This document shows positions 10,570 to 22,042 of a stretch of 64,000 nt of DNA, one piece after another. The notes beneath the pieces are model-generated. The model was not told the origin of the DNA. It was given only the letters and a program-made list of their open reading frames with translations, and searched no databases. This DNA comes from Gordionus sp. m RMFG-2023 (lineage: Eukaryota; Nematomorpha; Gordioida; Chordodea; Parachordodidae). Where the stretch lies: positions 1,681,985-1,745,984 of the forward strand of contig NC_088776.1 of NCBI RefSeq assembly GCF_954871325.1. The letters run 5' to 3'. Numbering within the stretch: the first letter of the stretch is position 1; the number at the start of each line of letters is the position of its first letter. A program made the position numbers and the translations under genes.

Positions 10570-11425
10570 GACTTAAGCAATAACTCATATTTTAATTTTT
10601 CTTTCTTTCTTATTACTTTCCTAAAATTTTTGAAAAAAATATTCACAAAAACAACAAAAAAAAATTGAAAAAACGAAAAAAAACAACTTTTTTTTAAATC
10701 TAGCTATTTTTTTATATAATAAAATTAAACTTAAACTCTGACTTAAGCAATAACCCATATTTTAATTTTTCTTTCTTTCTTATTACTTTCCTAAAATTTT
10801 TGAAAAAAAATATTCACAAAAACAACAAAAAAAAATTGGAAAAACGAAAAAAAACAACTTTTTTTTAAATCTAGCTATTTTTTTATATAATAAAATTAAA
10901 CTTAAACTCTGACTTAAGCAATAACCCATATTTTAATTTTTCTTTCTTTCTTATTACTTTCCTAAAATTTTTGAAAAAAAATATTCACAAAAACAACAAA
11001 AAAAAATTGGAAAAACGAAAAAAAAACAACTTTTTTTTAAATCTAGCTATTTTTTTATATAATAAAATTAAACTTAAACTCTGACTTAAGCAATAACTCA
11101 TATTTTAATTTTTCTTTCTTTCTTATTACTTTCCTAAAATTTTTGAAAAAAATATTCACAAAAACAACAAAAAAAAATTGAAAAAACGAAAAAAAACAAC
11201 TTTTTTTTAAATCTAGCTATTTTTTTATATAATAAAATTAAACTTAAACTCTGACTTAAGCAATAACCCATATTTTAATTTTTCTTTCTTTCTTATTACT
11301 TTCCTAAAATTTTTGAAAAAAAATATTCACAAAAACAACAAAAAAAAATTGGAAAAACGAAAAAAAAACAACTTTTTTTTAAATCTAGCTATTTTTTTTT
11401 ATATAATAAAAATAAACTTAAACTC
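10570..11425. repeat. Tandem satellite, ~171-bp unit, 5 copies
   Basis: GACTTAAGCAATAA occurs at 10570, 10740, 10911, 11083 and 11253, giving unit lengths of 170-172 bp. Each unit contains a CTTTCTTTCTTATTACTTTCC block, an A-rich block with ACAACAAAAAAAAATTG and a TCTAGCTATTTTTTTATATA block. Units are nearly identical apart from homopolymer lengths. The length is close to one nucleosome. No open frame is present. Confidence 0.93.
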
Positions 11426-11984
11426 TATTCATTTTTCCCTTTAACCACCTTTTATCTTTAATAATTTATTTTATCATATAAATGTAATTTCATCAAAACT
11501 CATTTTTTTTAAAAAAAATCCCCGAGCACAGATTCGTGGTTCAGACCCATATATTTTAAGTAATTTCTTATTGAACTTATTATAGATATAATATTGAATA
11601 GGCAACAAGCCAAGCGATACCTCGCGATGGAGATGCTATTATTGGGGGGGGGGGGGGTCAGGACTAATTTTATGTATCAAATACGCCTAATTCTACTATA
11701 AATATATTTTTATTTATTAAGAAATTTTTTTAATTTAATCTTAATTTTCTTTCTCCTGTTTTTATAAGTCAAACCCTTATTCGAAATATATTTTTTTCTA
11801 TTAAATTTGTTTTTATTTCTAAAATAAAATAATATACTTTTTTTGTCAATTTTTGCCGTCTAGTTTTTATTTTCATTATTTGTTATATAATAAACTAATT
11901 AATATAAATTTTCAAAAAGGATAAAAATCATAAATATTTTCGCATGAATATATATTTAAAAAAAAATCGGAATTAAAAAATAAA
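11426..11984. other. Gene-free A+T-rich stretch with a G14 run
   Basis: A run of 14 G residues occupies 11644-11657. The rest is A+T-rich with no frame, and lies just downstream of the integrase stop codon. No terminator or polyadenylation signal could be singled out. Confidence 0.5.
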
Positions 11985-12825
11985 TTATTTATTACAACAA
12001 TTATTTAATGATACATGACATTTAGTTGAACATTTAAGATTGTTCTTGTAACATTCGCATCTTTTGTTCATGCAACCCATTTTGCAATTACATAACGACG
12101 TTTTCCCATAGTTTGTAACACTCCGGGAGGCTCCTATATATTGTTAGCAGTTTAAATAAATAATTAATATATTTTATATAGATGAATTAATTTGAGGAGT
12201 ATGTTACTATAATAAAAAAAGCTTAAATTACCTATGATTGATATACCTTTGTCGGGAACTTCAAAATCATTTAATTTTATCGTTTTATACAGACTAGAGG
12301 CAATAAACGGTGTTGAAATTCTTCCAGCACACGTACCTACCCATATTTTATTTTTTTCAATTTTTAATATTTTCCCTACTAAATTTTTAGGACAGATATT
12401 AGTTCTATCTGTCCTATGGATAGGTAATAATACGTGATAACCTAAGATTAGGTTATTTTCTCCAATTATTTGAGAGTAAATTATGTTTTGACGCCCTCGA
12501 TCATTTAAATATGAAATAAAAGAAGGGGCCCTTTTTAAAATATTAGAAATACTATTCCCAATATTATTGGTAGCACAACTATTTTTCCATATAATTTTGT
12601 TGCCAACATTTTTTGAATAAGGACTACTAGTAATATTATGGACAATTTGAAAACACGAATCTTTGTTTGAAACCTTTGCTATTTTAGTAGCAATGTATTC
12701 AGCGTTCACATAATTTTGCTCATCGGCAAACAATAAAAAAAGTGACGGCTTATCTGTGAAATAAATAAAAAAAATTATTTAATATCCCCTCTTTCCCTAA
12801 TCGTTAAATAAAAATATAATTTTCC

Positions 12826-13968
12826 TTGGTTCCACGTCATTACAGAGAAACCATTACATAGAATGTATTTTACAGAGTAACCTTTATAGAGAAAACAAAA
12901 ATAGAGAATTTATTTATAGAGAATGTATTTTACAGAGAAACTTTTACAGAGAAATCAATTATAGAGAACGTCGTTAGAGAATTTTTTTATAGAGAATGAT
13001 TTTACAGAGAATGTTTTTACAGAGAAGGATTTTATAGAGAATTTTTTATAAAAAATTTTATTTAAAGAATATGATTAATAAAAAATTGTTAATCTATTAA
13101 TGTGTGAATTGTGGCCAGTCAATACAGGGCCAGACAATACTCATCTGTCTATTATTATTCATCGCCTTTATATATCTATTAAATAAAACTTAAGCTCTAA
13201 TTTTTTGTGTGAATAATGCTAAATGCCTATGGATAATATATATGTCGTATGGGGTTTCGGTATTCGTGGGGATTCGGAATCTCTCAATTTTAAATCATTT
13301 ACTAAGGGCGATTTTTGGATTTTAAACATCTGATTTCACAGGAATTAGAAATCGGTCCAATAGATAAAATGTTAAAGGGTGGTGGCTAGTCTTCAAACAT
13401 GGTCATTTATGGCACATTTCCCCTAATGGTAGAACAAAATTTTGACATGATTTGTGAGGAATTCGCGAAATTTATTTTTAAAGATAAGAATAGTTTTGTT
13501 AAAAGTTACTTTGGCAATGTAACTGTAACTAGTTAAGTTAGCTTCTAATAATTGAAAAACTTTGTATAAAGATAAACAATTTTCTGTGCCGATTGTAATA
13601 ATTTTCTTACAATAAAAAATACCCAATTATTCTCTTATATAAGGTAATTATAATATTTAATATTATAATAAAAACTGTAATTTTTTTTCCCCTATGTATG
13701 CAGAGCCTAAATAATGATTTCACAAATTTACACAAAAATGTTATATATTATATAGATTTACTTTTTATAAAATAATCATATTCTTTAAATAAAATTTTTT
13801 ATAAAAAATTCTCTATATAATCATTCTCTGTAAAAACATTCTCTGTGAAATCATTCTCTATAAAATTATTCTCTATAAAAAAATTCTCTATAAACGACAT
13901 TCTCTATAATTGTTTTCTCTGTAAAAGTTTCTCTATAATTGTTATCTCAAGGGATTCGAACCAAACCC
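12826..13968. mobile_element. TIR element inserted in intron 10 of the integrase gene
   Basis: The ends (about 12838-13075 and 13765-13950) are inverted copies of each other. Both are built from short reiterated motifs such as TACAGAGAATG and TATAGAGAATTTTT. The interior (13085-13420) contains GTCCAATAGATAAAATGTTAAAGG and GAATTGTGGCCAGTCAATAC, sequences also found inside repeat D near 49.95 and 57.05-57.36 kb. A 67-codon frame at 13423-13626 on the minus strand is not recognisable. The insertion explains why this intron is about 1.4 kb while its neighbours are below 100 bp. Confidence 0.7.
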
Positions 13969-14175
13969 GAACCATATAGTTTTAGGTATCTAATCATATA
14001 TTATTTTTTATATTATCTATAAAAAACCAGGAGCTATAGCCAATTTTGTAAAAATCGGTTCGACTAACCCCAGTCCTACTTTGGATTTTTGTGAATAAAT
14101 TAAAAGGAAATGTATTAGAATACAATATTTTTAACATCTAATAATTATATGATAAATGTCATTTTTATATCTTAC

Positions 14176-15012
14176 CTATTATTTTATCTTCTTCAACTTG
14201 AGGCAAAGGAGCATGAAAAGGCTCAATAATGGTTAAATCTAAATCCGACTCTTCTGATTCACAAGTAAATAAACATTTGCTATCTAAAATTTGGACAAAT
14301 AATTAATGGAAATGTTGTTATTTTATATCTTACCCATGACGTTATACTCTTTGATTGGACGAGTTGCACTAACATGTTCAATATATGCTAAATCTAAACA
14401 ATATTATTTAAGAAATATAAACTTTGGTAAATTTACCGCTGCTATTACTATTTGAATCTTCTTCTTTAATATATGTATTTAGATTTTTATATTGTCTAAC
14501 ATCTAACATTTCATGTAGAATAAATTTAATGAAATTATAATTATAGCTTACCTAATTCTGTAGGCTCGGTAAGGAGCAGAGAATTGCCAGGAATGTGATC
14601 AATAATGGTTAAATCTAATTAATTTTATTAACAAATATTTGAGTAATTTTTACCATTGCTATCGATCGAGTCCTCCACATCAATCGTATGAGTATATTTC
14701 TCTTTTATAGCATCTAAAATTTAGACAAATAATTAGTGGAAACATAATGTTTATATCACCAATTTCAATTATCGAAGAAGTACTATCGGATTCGGAAGAT
14801 GTATGGTCTGGCAACTGATAAGGTGTATCAATCATCCACATATCTTATATTTTTAAAAATTATTCAATTTATGCATTAAAATTTATCTTTAATACCATTA
14901 TTTGATGTCGAGGGTTCGTTAGAATCGAAAAAAACTAAATTTTTAAAAAAAATTAAAAATAAATAACATTATTTTTTACTATTGGCCGCCCTTGTGTTGG
15001 AGAATCCTTCAT
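14176..15012 (-). other. Array of eight phase 1-1 mini-exons in the integrase gene
   Basis: Eight exons of 33-108 bp are separated by introns of 39-52 bp. Nearly all exons begin with AT after the acceptor and end with a single G before GT, so each is a symmetric phase 1-1 cassette that can be added or lost without a frame change. Several encode look-alike peptides: DLTIIDHIPGN, DLAYIEHVSAT and DLTIIEPFHAPLP. Two of the introns are also clearly related (both contain ATTATTTGTC-AAATTTTAG). The array encodes an acidic, probably unstructured linker between the integrase core and the C-terminal domains. The repeated exon plus intron units point to tandem duplication of a ~110 bp cassette. Confidence 0.8.
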
Positions 15013-16369
15013 CTTTAGAATATGAAAGAGATAAAAAATAAGTAATCAATGTAAAAAACAATACCATTATCAGAACATGATGTTAAATCCATTTCATTTG
15101 TACTAGAGATTATTTCTTGGTTATGATCACGAGCGTAAAATACCTCGTAAGGTGTGCTTTTAATGATTCTACTATAATTGTTATTTATTTTAGAAACAAT
15201 TTTGGGAAGCTGGTGGGCCCAGTAGTTTTTTTAGTTTCCAACATATACGCAGATATGCGCGTTTCCAAGGTAGAATTTGCTCTTTCGATGAGCCCGTTTG
15301 TCTCAGGGTGCCTAGGCCTGGAATGAATAATCATTATGGATGGAAACTCCGTATTTATCATCTCTGTAAATAAGTTATCTAAGAATAAGAATTAATTAGA
15401 TATTTATAAATAATAAATTACTCTTAAATTCCCTACCATTGTCACTCTGCACAATTTTTGGAGGCCCAAATTGATAAAATAAGTTTCTTAAAATATCAAC
15501 AATTCCTTCCGCTTTTTTTGACGGCAGAGCACTAGCGCATGTAAACTTGCTCAAATGATCTTTAAGGTGGAATATATATTTATAGATACCATCTGGTGTA
15601 GATGACATATCAATTAAATCTATTTCCACCCGCCCCCAGACGGAATGGCTTACTAAAGGTTTTCCAACTGGCGCCTTTGGAAGATTTTTTTTTATAGAGC
15701 AGATTGGACAATTTTGGATATATTTTATAACGATCTTTTGAGGAATTGAAGCATATACGGATTCTATATTTTTAATTGTTGTGTTGACACCGGGATGATT
15801 ATTGTCATTATGGTGGACTTTTAATATGGATTGAATATTGGATATGATAATAATGGGTTTTTTTTTTTTTACAAAATAAAGACTCATTTTCTAAATAAAA
15901 ATAAGAAAAAACTTTAAATTTTAATTTTGCCGGTATATTTAGAATAGATTTATATTTTGGAGTTTTTAATATCGTTTTAAAAATATTATAATCATTATCA
16001 GTTTTAGGTAAAAAAATATTAGGCATTGAAAAAAATTTTAAACTAAAATTATATAAAATTATTTTATTTTTAGAAAAATAAAAATAAATTTGAAAATGTA
16101 AAAAATAAAAGAAAATAAAATATCTCGAAATATATAAAATAAAAGTTATTTAATTATAAATCAATCAAATTTTTCAAAATTTTGGAAATTTTTCTTTAGT
16201 ATTAACTTGTTAAGGCCAAAATTTATATTTATACAATTTCATGAAAATAATAAATCAAAAAAAAAGCATAAAATATATAATTTTTTAGCTAACTATGAAT
16301 ATGTTTTTTTTTATAAAAAAGTATATTTATGATATGTACCTTATCTAAGTTCATTTTTTTTAATAGAGC

Positions 16370-17140
16370 AATCTAGCTCCGTGAAGTTGGCCGAACGATT
16401 GGAAGCACTAACGATGAATCATATGTCATTTTTTAGTGCTTCGTTAGTGCTTGTTAGTGCTTCAATCCGTATAGTAGCCGAATTTAAGGAAAAAAAGTTA
16501 TAAGCAAAAATAAAAATTTGTGCCAACTTCACGCTTAAAAGTCGATTGGAAGCACTAACGATGAAACTTATATCATTCTTTAGTGCTTCGTTAGTAGAGG
16601 TTAGTGCTTTAATCAGTTTTGTAGCCGAATTTAAGAATAAAAAGTTATTAGCAAAAAAAATAATAATAAACAAATAATGGCGACGTGCCAAAACAAAAAC
16701 TATAGGAGTACTAAACATCCGGTTTTCGCCATTATTTAGTGCTTAATTAGTGTATTCAAATTCCATTATTAATTTTGTTAACGGTCATATGAAAAAATTA
16801 TAAAATGCTAAAGAAATTTTTAGAGGTCAAATTTCGGCTAGAAAATTATGAAAGCACTAACGATGAAACTTATATCATTTTTTAGTGCTTCGTTAGTAGT
16901 GATAGTGCTTTAATCGGTTTTGTAGTCGAATTTAAGAATAAAAAGTTATTAGCAAAAAAATAATAATAAACAAATAATGGCGACGTGCCAAAACAAAAAC
17001 TATAGGAGTACTAAACATCCGGTTTTCGCCATTATTTAGTGTATTTAAATTCCGTAATTAATTTACTTAACCGCCTTATAAAAAAAGTTATTAGCTAAAT
17101 AAAAATTATGACGTCACGATTTAAGCGTGAAGTTGGCCGA
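16370..17140. repeat. Complex tandem/inverted repeat with AGCACTAACGATGA hairpins
   Basis: GAAGCACTAACGATGA occurs at about 16402, 16549 and 16852, each followed by the inverted TTAGTGCTTCGTTAGT, so each unit can fold into a hairpin. The 16549 and 16852 units are nearly identical for ~190 bp (to CCGGTTTTCGCCATTATTTA). GTGAAGTTGGCCGAAC stands at both ends (16382 and 17130) with its reverse complement near 16525. A 99-codon frame on the minus strand is produced by the repeat and is probably not a gene. The block lies upstream of the integrase start and could be its element's terminal region, which is unproven. Confidence 0.7.
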
Positions 17141-17672
17141 ACTAATTTGCGGGCCCTCGACCAGCTTTTGCCCGACCTTCGGCCTGGTTTTATATTAATA
17201 TATTATACTTTTTTAACATTTGTTAACTCTGAACAATTATTCTGATTTTCATATTTTGTCATATATTATATTATGCATACAAAATAAACTGGCATATAAA
17301 AAAATCGCATAATGCAATAATATAATTCTTAGCAACTTACATTGACAAAAGGTTATCAAACTAGTATAATTCTCTGTAACCATTTTAGACAAAATTTTTT
17401 ATAGAATGGAGTAATAAGGAAAAATTTATAGACCTAAACCAAATCAACAATTTTTGTGGGAGAGATTATAAACGACCAATCCAAATCATAAAACTATGTG
17501 ATGGTTAGAGCTCCTTTTTAGATGACATTATGGAAGCTAGATAAGTAATCGAGAAAATTATTGTGAGATATTTAAATATCTTAAAGATTATCTTCCATTT
17601 TAAATGATATATAAACGACTACACAGTTGACCATTATTGTTTATCTAAAATATGCAATTATATGCTCTCAGC
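17141..17672. mobile_element. Fragment of the hAT element found intact at 26.5 kb (inverted)
   Basis: The block matches 27660-28170 in inverted orientation at high identity, starting with TTTGCGGGCCCTCG and ending at ATATGCTCTCAGCCG. It lacks the terminal CAGGGGCGTCGC end and the far half of the element. It is therefore truncated on both sides. Confidence 0.8.
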
Positions 17673-17835
17673 CGTTTTTTGAAAGTAGCTAATACACGCT
17701 ATTTAGCTACTTTCAAAAAACGTAACGCCCTAAAAAATTAAATAATTACAAAAAAAGTAGCCACTATTATCTATAGCTAACAAAAAAGATAGCGCGCTAA
17801 GTAGCTCGCTACTTTAGCAACTTTGGCATCTATGA
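17673..17835. mobile_element. Miniature element with GTAGCTACTTT palindromes
   Basis: TTTTTTGAAAGTAGCTAA is followed about 40 bases later by its reverse complement TTAGCTACTTTCAAAAAA, then by further AGTAGCTCGCTACTTTAGCA palindromes ending in CAACTTTGGCATCTATGAA. This resembles the AGTGTTGCCAAAGTAGCT type of hAT-like end. No coding capacity is seen. Confidence 0.5.
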
Positions 17836-17894
17836 ATTGTATATAAAAAAAATATATATATATAAAGATTCAAAATAACTAATTTTTAAATATT

Positions 17895-18104
17895 TTATAA
17901 GTAATATATTTCTAATATAAATGGATTCATATTTGTTTGTTGTGATGATAACCCAAATTTTATCCCCGAAAATTCCCTTTCTACAGTAACTTGTGTTTCG
18001 GGAACCGCCATTACTATAAGAGCGAATTTATATAATTCTGAATTTTCAAATTTTTTTGATTCGCTAAAATATAAAAACTGAACCGGTTTGAACCGTTTTA
18101 ACAA
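17895..18104 (-). pseudogene. hAT transposase C-terminal dimerisation fragment
   Basis: The 69-codon frame ends with LIVMAVPETQVTVEREFSGI followed by LSSQQTNMNPFILEIYYL. This is the hallmark of the hAT C-terminal dimerisation domain (VPATSAPSERVFS in other members). Only this last part survives. No catalytic region is visible upstream on this strand. It lies just outside the left edge of the giant inverted repeat, in mirror orientation to a different hAT remnant just outside the right edge. Confidence 0.75.
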
Positions 18105-19484
18105 TTTTTTATAAAGGTTTTTCTCCTCCTTTAAAAAATAATTATATCGGTTCGGTTTCGGTTACGGTTACCGTTCTGATATCTAAAAAGGTTTATAAGG
18201 GTTTAACAGTTCGCTACGGTTCACTCCGGACTTAACTTTAAGAATGTTATAAGGATAATATTATCTTATATTAAGATCCCCCCAAATTTACCTTATATCC
18301 ATTATTAAACATTAATCAAATAATAACCAAAAAAAAAATAGAGGAAATCGTAAAAATAATATTTTTATAATATTGAAAAAAACATAATACCAAAAAAATA
18401 ATAATTAATTTATACATATCTTGTATTGTCTCAAATAATTTCATTTTTACATTTTGCTAAAAAATAAATAAAAAAAAATAATAATCAAGGTCATAAACGG
18501 AAAGATAAAATTTTGTCACTTTAAAACCATAACATCATGCCAAAAATTAAATATCATTTTTACCTTTATTCGTAAATTTTGATTGTTACTTCAAAGCCAT
18601 TAACTTAAAATACCGATAAATCATATGACTACCCTTGTATATCATTATCTAAAGATCATACCAAATAACAAAAAGAAAAATTAGCTTGATCATCGCTTTT
18701 GTAATTATTAATTAATAACTTAAACATCATGCCAAAAAAAAATATTACGTATATCATATTTTTTAGCTATAAAATAAAAATAATGTATTTATTTTTATAT
18801 CTTATCTAATTTAAAGAATTTACTATTAAATATATCTAAAGTCAATTTTCATTTCATTTTATAGACAATATTCTCTCTTAAGTTGGAAAAAAGTAAGAAA
18901 TAGATTTAATTTCAATATGATAAGCAAGCAATCTCTTGAAATCATTTTTAAAAGGCCTATGTAATATTTTATTAATTAAAAAAGTAATATAAAATGGTTT
19001 TATAAAATTTTTGATTATTTCTTAAACGCATTTTTACGATATTTTATTCATTAAAGTAAAATCAACATTTAAGGACTCGGTATCAAAATGAAAAGATTAT
19101 GTATCTTAACACTTTTCCTTGTTATCAGTGGACAATATCAAATTTTCTCTCAAGATTAGCATTTATATACACAAATATTTCGCCTATTTTCCCCATATTT
19201 TTTAACGTTGACATAAGTTATTTTATCTGTCATTTCTCTAATCTTTTCCACCAAGTTTTATAAATCACTTTTTTAATTTATCCACTTAATCTATCTCTTT
19301 CCATTTCTTCTTCTATAGTTTTTATTTTCCCAATAGAACCTTTGCAATAAAATTAGTATAATCAGGAAGGGTGTCATTGTATTTTTTTTAATGTGACTTT
19401 TATTTACACAAAAACAAAATTTACGATTAATTAGATAAATATATTTTTTTTTAAATCTCCAAAATACAACAAGGAAAAAAAAGA

Positions 19485-19515
<31 letters not shown>

Positions 19516-20879
19516 AAACATTCATGACCATAAATCTAAAAAGTAACTAATAATAAACATAATGAATGGTTTGTATACAGGGTTGCCAGGTCAAAATTTT
19601 TAAATTGAAGGAAGAAACAATTGGGATTGAATATGAAAATTGTCCAAATGATAAAATGAATTTTCTCCTTCCTTTTTTTTTATGTTCCCGAACCAAATAA
19701 TATACATTAAAAAAATCATTTCTAATAATAATATTATTAAATATAAAATTATTTATAAAAATAAATCAATTCAAAAATGGTTTCGAATCCCGCTCTCAAT
19801 AACAAATTATTTGTAATTATCATTGTAATAAAGCTTTGAAATGAAATAACATGTATTACAATACCATGGGTTAGTATCTTTATTATACGGTTCGATTCGA
19901 TTTCGGCTTCAATATATGAAAATTTTAAATGTTTAAGGTATTGTGAATATAATTTATTTAAATTTTTTTTGGCATCCTTCGAGTTAAAACATAATGTTAA
20001 AAATATTTAAATAGATTAAAATTAATTAATTTTTCTGTTATAAGTAATATCTAGGAACAATATATATATACAAAAATATAAAATTATCAAATCTTTCTAC
20101 AGAAATTTATTGTGATTTTTTTAAGTCCATTTATTTTAATGACTTCTCAATAAGTGCTATGGCTAGTTTTAGATATTGATGTCAAAATATATTTGGAAAG
20201 GCTTTGATCTTTTTAAAGTTAGGTATTTATGTTCTTAGAATGATGCCTTTGAAAACCAAATTAGTTCCATGGTTCACCTTTAAGTATGATTATGCTCTTT
20301 ATCTATATTACAGTCTGATTTCATTTAAGAGAATATTTTAAATAAAATAAACGAAGTACTTGGGTTAACTCTTGTATGATTGATAAACTAATCAGAAAAT
20401 CACCATCAATATGTAAAATCGCATTAATATGGATTTTATTAGTTTAAGAATTTAAAAATCCTCAATGTAATATTCAGATTTGAAAAACATGAAAAATTAG
20501 CTGAATTTCAAGACAACACGAAATCTATATTTATAAAGGCTATAACAAATGCTAATTGCTTTAAGATATACTCCTTTGTTAAACTTCTATTAGTAATATA
20601 TAAAATTAAGATCAAATAAATTTTGGTTATTTTGAAATTTATATGTGAATTGACTTGGCATCGATATCTAATTTCTAAAATTATGACTAAATAAGAAATT
20701 TATCTTTTAAAAAATTATATGTTAAAAAGGGTAGAGTAAAGGTAATTAACTCCAAGATCAATTAAATTATTCTGAATTGTTCCCCAAGATGTCTCTTAGA
20801 AGCAAACATATTATTAATACAACTACCATTAAATTTCAATGATCTAAATTACATTAATATATATTTTTTTTTGCAAAAG

Positions 20880-21034
20880 TGACAGCTCCACAGGTAACAG
20901 TACCCAATTTCTTCAATATTACAATGCTGGATTCATTTTTGGGGGATAGAAATAGTTTAGTCGATGCCGTTATAATTATGGAGACCGAATACTATACAAC
21001 ATATGAGTTTAAGTGCGCCAAAGTTTTATACGCG
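20880..21034 (+). CDS. Probable exon, extracellular-type, upstream of the vWA domain
   Basis: After an AAG acceptor, a frame reads VTAPQVTVPNFFNI and on to METEYYTTYEFKCAKVLYA, and stops at a GTAACG donor. The composition is coding-like compared with the flanks and it has one cysteine. The right-arm copy (about 35890-36055, minus strand) has internal stops, so the left copy looks constrained. The domain is not recognised. It probably belongs to the same + strand gene as the vWA exons, but splice phase and links are not proven. Confidence 0.42.
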
Positions 21035-22042
21035 GTAACGTAAAAAGATAAATAAAATAAATACGCATAACTTATTTAATTAACACACGGATACTACCCT
21101 AAGATTAAATGAAAACTCCATTATTGGAGGATCAAATTCCATATGTTTTGACCTGTTAGATCCTGGGGCCACGCCACTGCCGGGCTTTTTTTTTAATTCT
21201 CGCTATTCTGGCGATTTAAAAAGGACCGTAAATTTAAATGCGTTATTTCTAATTAACATAGTGATTTTTTTTTAAAAGGAAAAAAAAAAATATTTACTTA
21301 AACATATTTCCTTTTTAAAATAATTGTGATTTAGTGATATTAAATTATATATTTTATCGGGTTAAAGAGTAAAAGAGATTTAAGACAGAGAGAGGGTGGG
21401 TAGCAAATTTTTGCTCCTCGCTCATCTGATTGACTAAATCATTTTATGAATTTATGATCTTTATCAAGAAATCATCTCATTATTTGTTCATCTATCTCTA
21501 ACCACTAGGGCGTGTACTAGAAGGTTAAGAAAATGAAAAATATTGAAATCAATTTGATATAAAATTAATATGATGCATTCCAAAGCCAAAGCATGAACTA
21601 GTAAATATTGATTAAGAAGATTATATATTTTTTCTTCAAATTTAAAGATTAATTTTTATAATAATCTTCAGAGTTGCTTTCGCTTCTTTCTAAAAGACGC
21701 TAGCTTCCTCTGCCAGAGATTTTAAAAGGTGCGCGCTACCGCCAAATCAGAAAAAAGTAATCACAGATTCTTAGCCGTTCTTTTATTTTTTAGCTTTATG
21801 ACGCAAAATACACAAAACAAAACAAAAAAATTTCCTTTTCCCTTTCTTATCTTTTCTTTTCAAAATAGTTTGATAAATTTAAATTAAGCCTTTTTCATTT
21901 TTTTTTTATTGTATTCAATAAATACATTAATAATTCTTTATATAGCATGATCTTAAAAAGGGAGCTAGCGTTTTTTTCCACTCCCTAACAGCCTTTTTTA
22001 AATTTTTTGTTAAAGAAAAATTAAGAAATTTTATAACACTAG
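21035..22042 (+). other. Intronic/repeat DNA of left arm, no gene seen
   Basis: This is A+T-rich arm sequence including CCTGGGGCCACGCCACTGCC (about 21170) and a block around CTCCTCGCTCATCTGATTGA. All of it is mirrored in the right arm, where a hAT pseudogene interrupts it. No coding frame is convincing. Confidence 0.5.

Larger units (their letters stand above)
11985..16026 (-). pseudogene. GIN/KRBA2-like integrase gene, 12 exons, two frameshifts
   Basis: This reads as a DDE integrase of the GIN (KRAB-A domain-containing protein 2-like) transposon group. Exons, from 5': 15422-16026, 15065-15378, 14980-15012, 14896-14934, 14760-14843, 14654-14713, 14552-14614, 14437-14502, 14334-14393, 14176-14283, 12232-12753 and 11985-12133. 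All 11 introns are GT-AG and phase 1; nine are 39-52 bp, one is 98 bp and one is 1422 bp. Exon 1 holds an HHCC zinc-binding motif (HHNDNNHPG, CPICS) and integrase-core motifs (VEIDLIDM, VQSDNGREF). Exon 2 has RPRHPETNGLIERANSTLE and STPYEVFYARD. Exons 3-10 form an acidic linker. Exon 11 has a variant of the NLVGKILKI barrel. Exon 12 has a Cys-rich tail (CNCKMGCMNKRCECYKNN). A poly-A tract near 15865 and a missing base near 15218-15235 shift the frame. These are decay or assembly errors. Confidence 0.87.

Noticed and set aside
10570-11425. Regular repeats suggesting a CRISPR-like array
   Set aside because: Units are contiguous and about 171 bp with no unique spacers, in clearly eukaryotic DNA; this is a satellite.
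10570-11425. Identity with primate alpha satellite because of the 171-bp unit
   Set aside because: Only the length agrees; the sequence is A/T- and CTTT-rich and unrelated by eye.
11644-11657. G14 run as a regulatory or G-quadruplex element
   Set aside because: A single homopolymer run with no other G-tracts nearby gives no support for function; its length may also be unreliable.
13423-13626. 67-codon minus-strand frame inside the intron-10 element
   Set aside because: No homology or splice signals, and the composition is as expected for A+T-rich chance frames.
16419-16718. 99-codon minus-strand frame with repeated ALTSTNEALKNDI
   Set aside because: The repetition follows the DNA hairpin repeat, and neighbouring copies of the same repeat lose the frame.
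19780-19830. tRNA-like T-arm string GGTTTCGAATCCCGC
   Set aside because: No acceptor stem, D-arm or anticodon arm can be formed around it. No tRNA or rRNA gene was found in the window.
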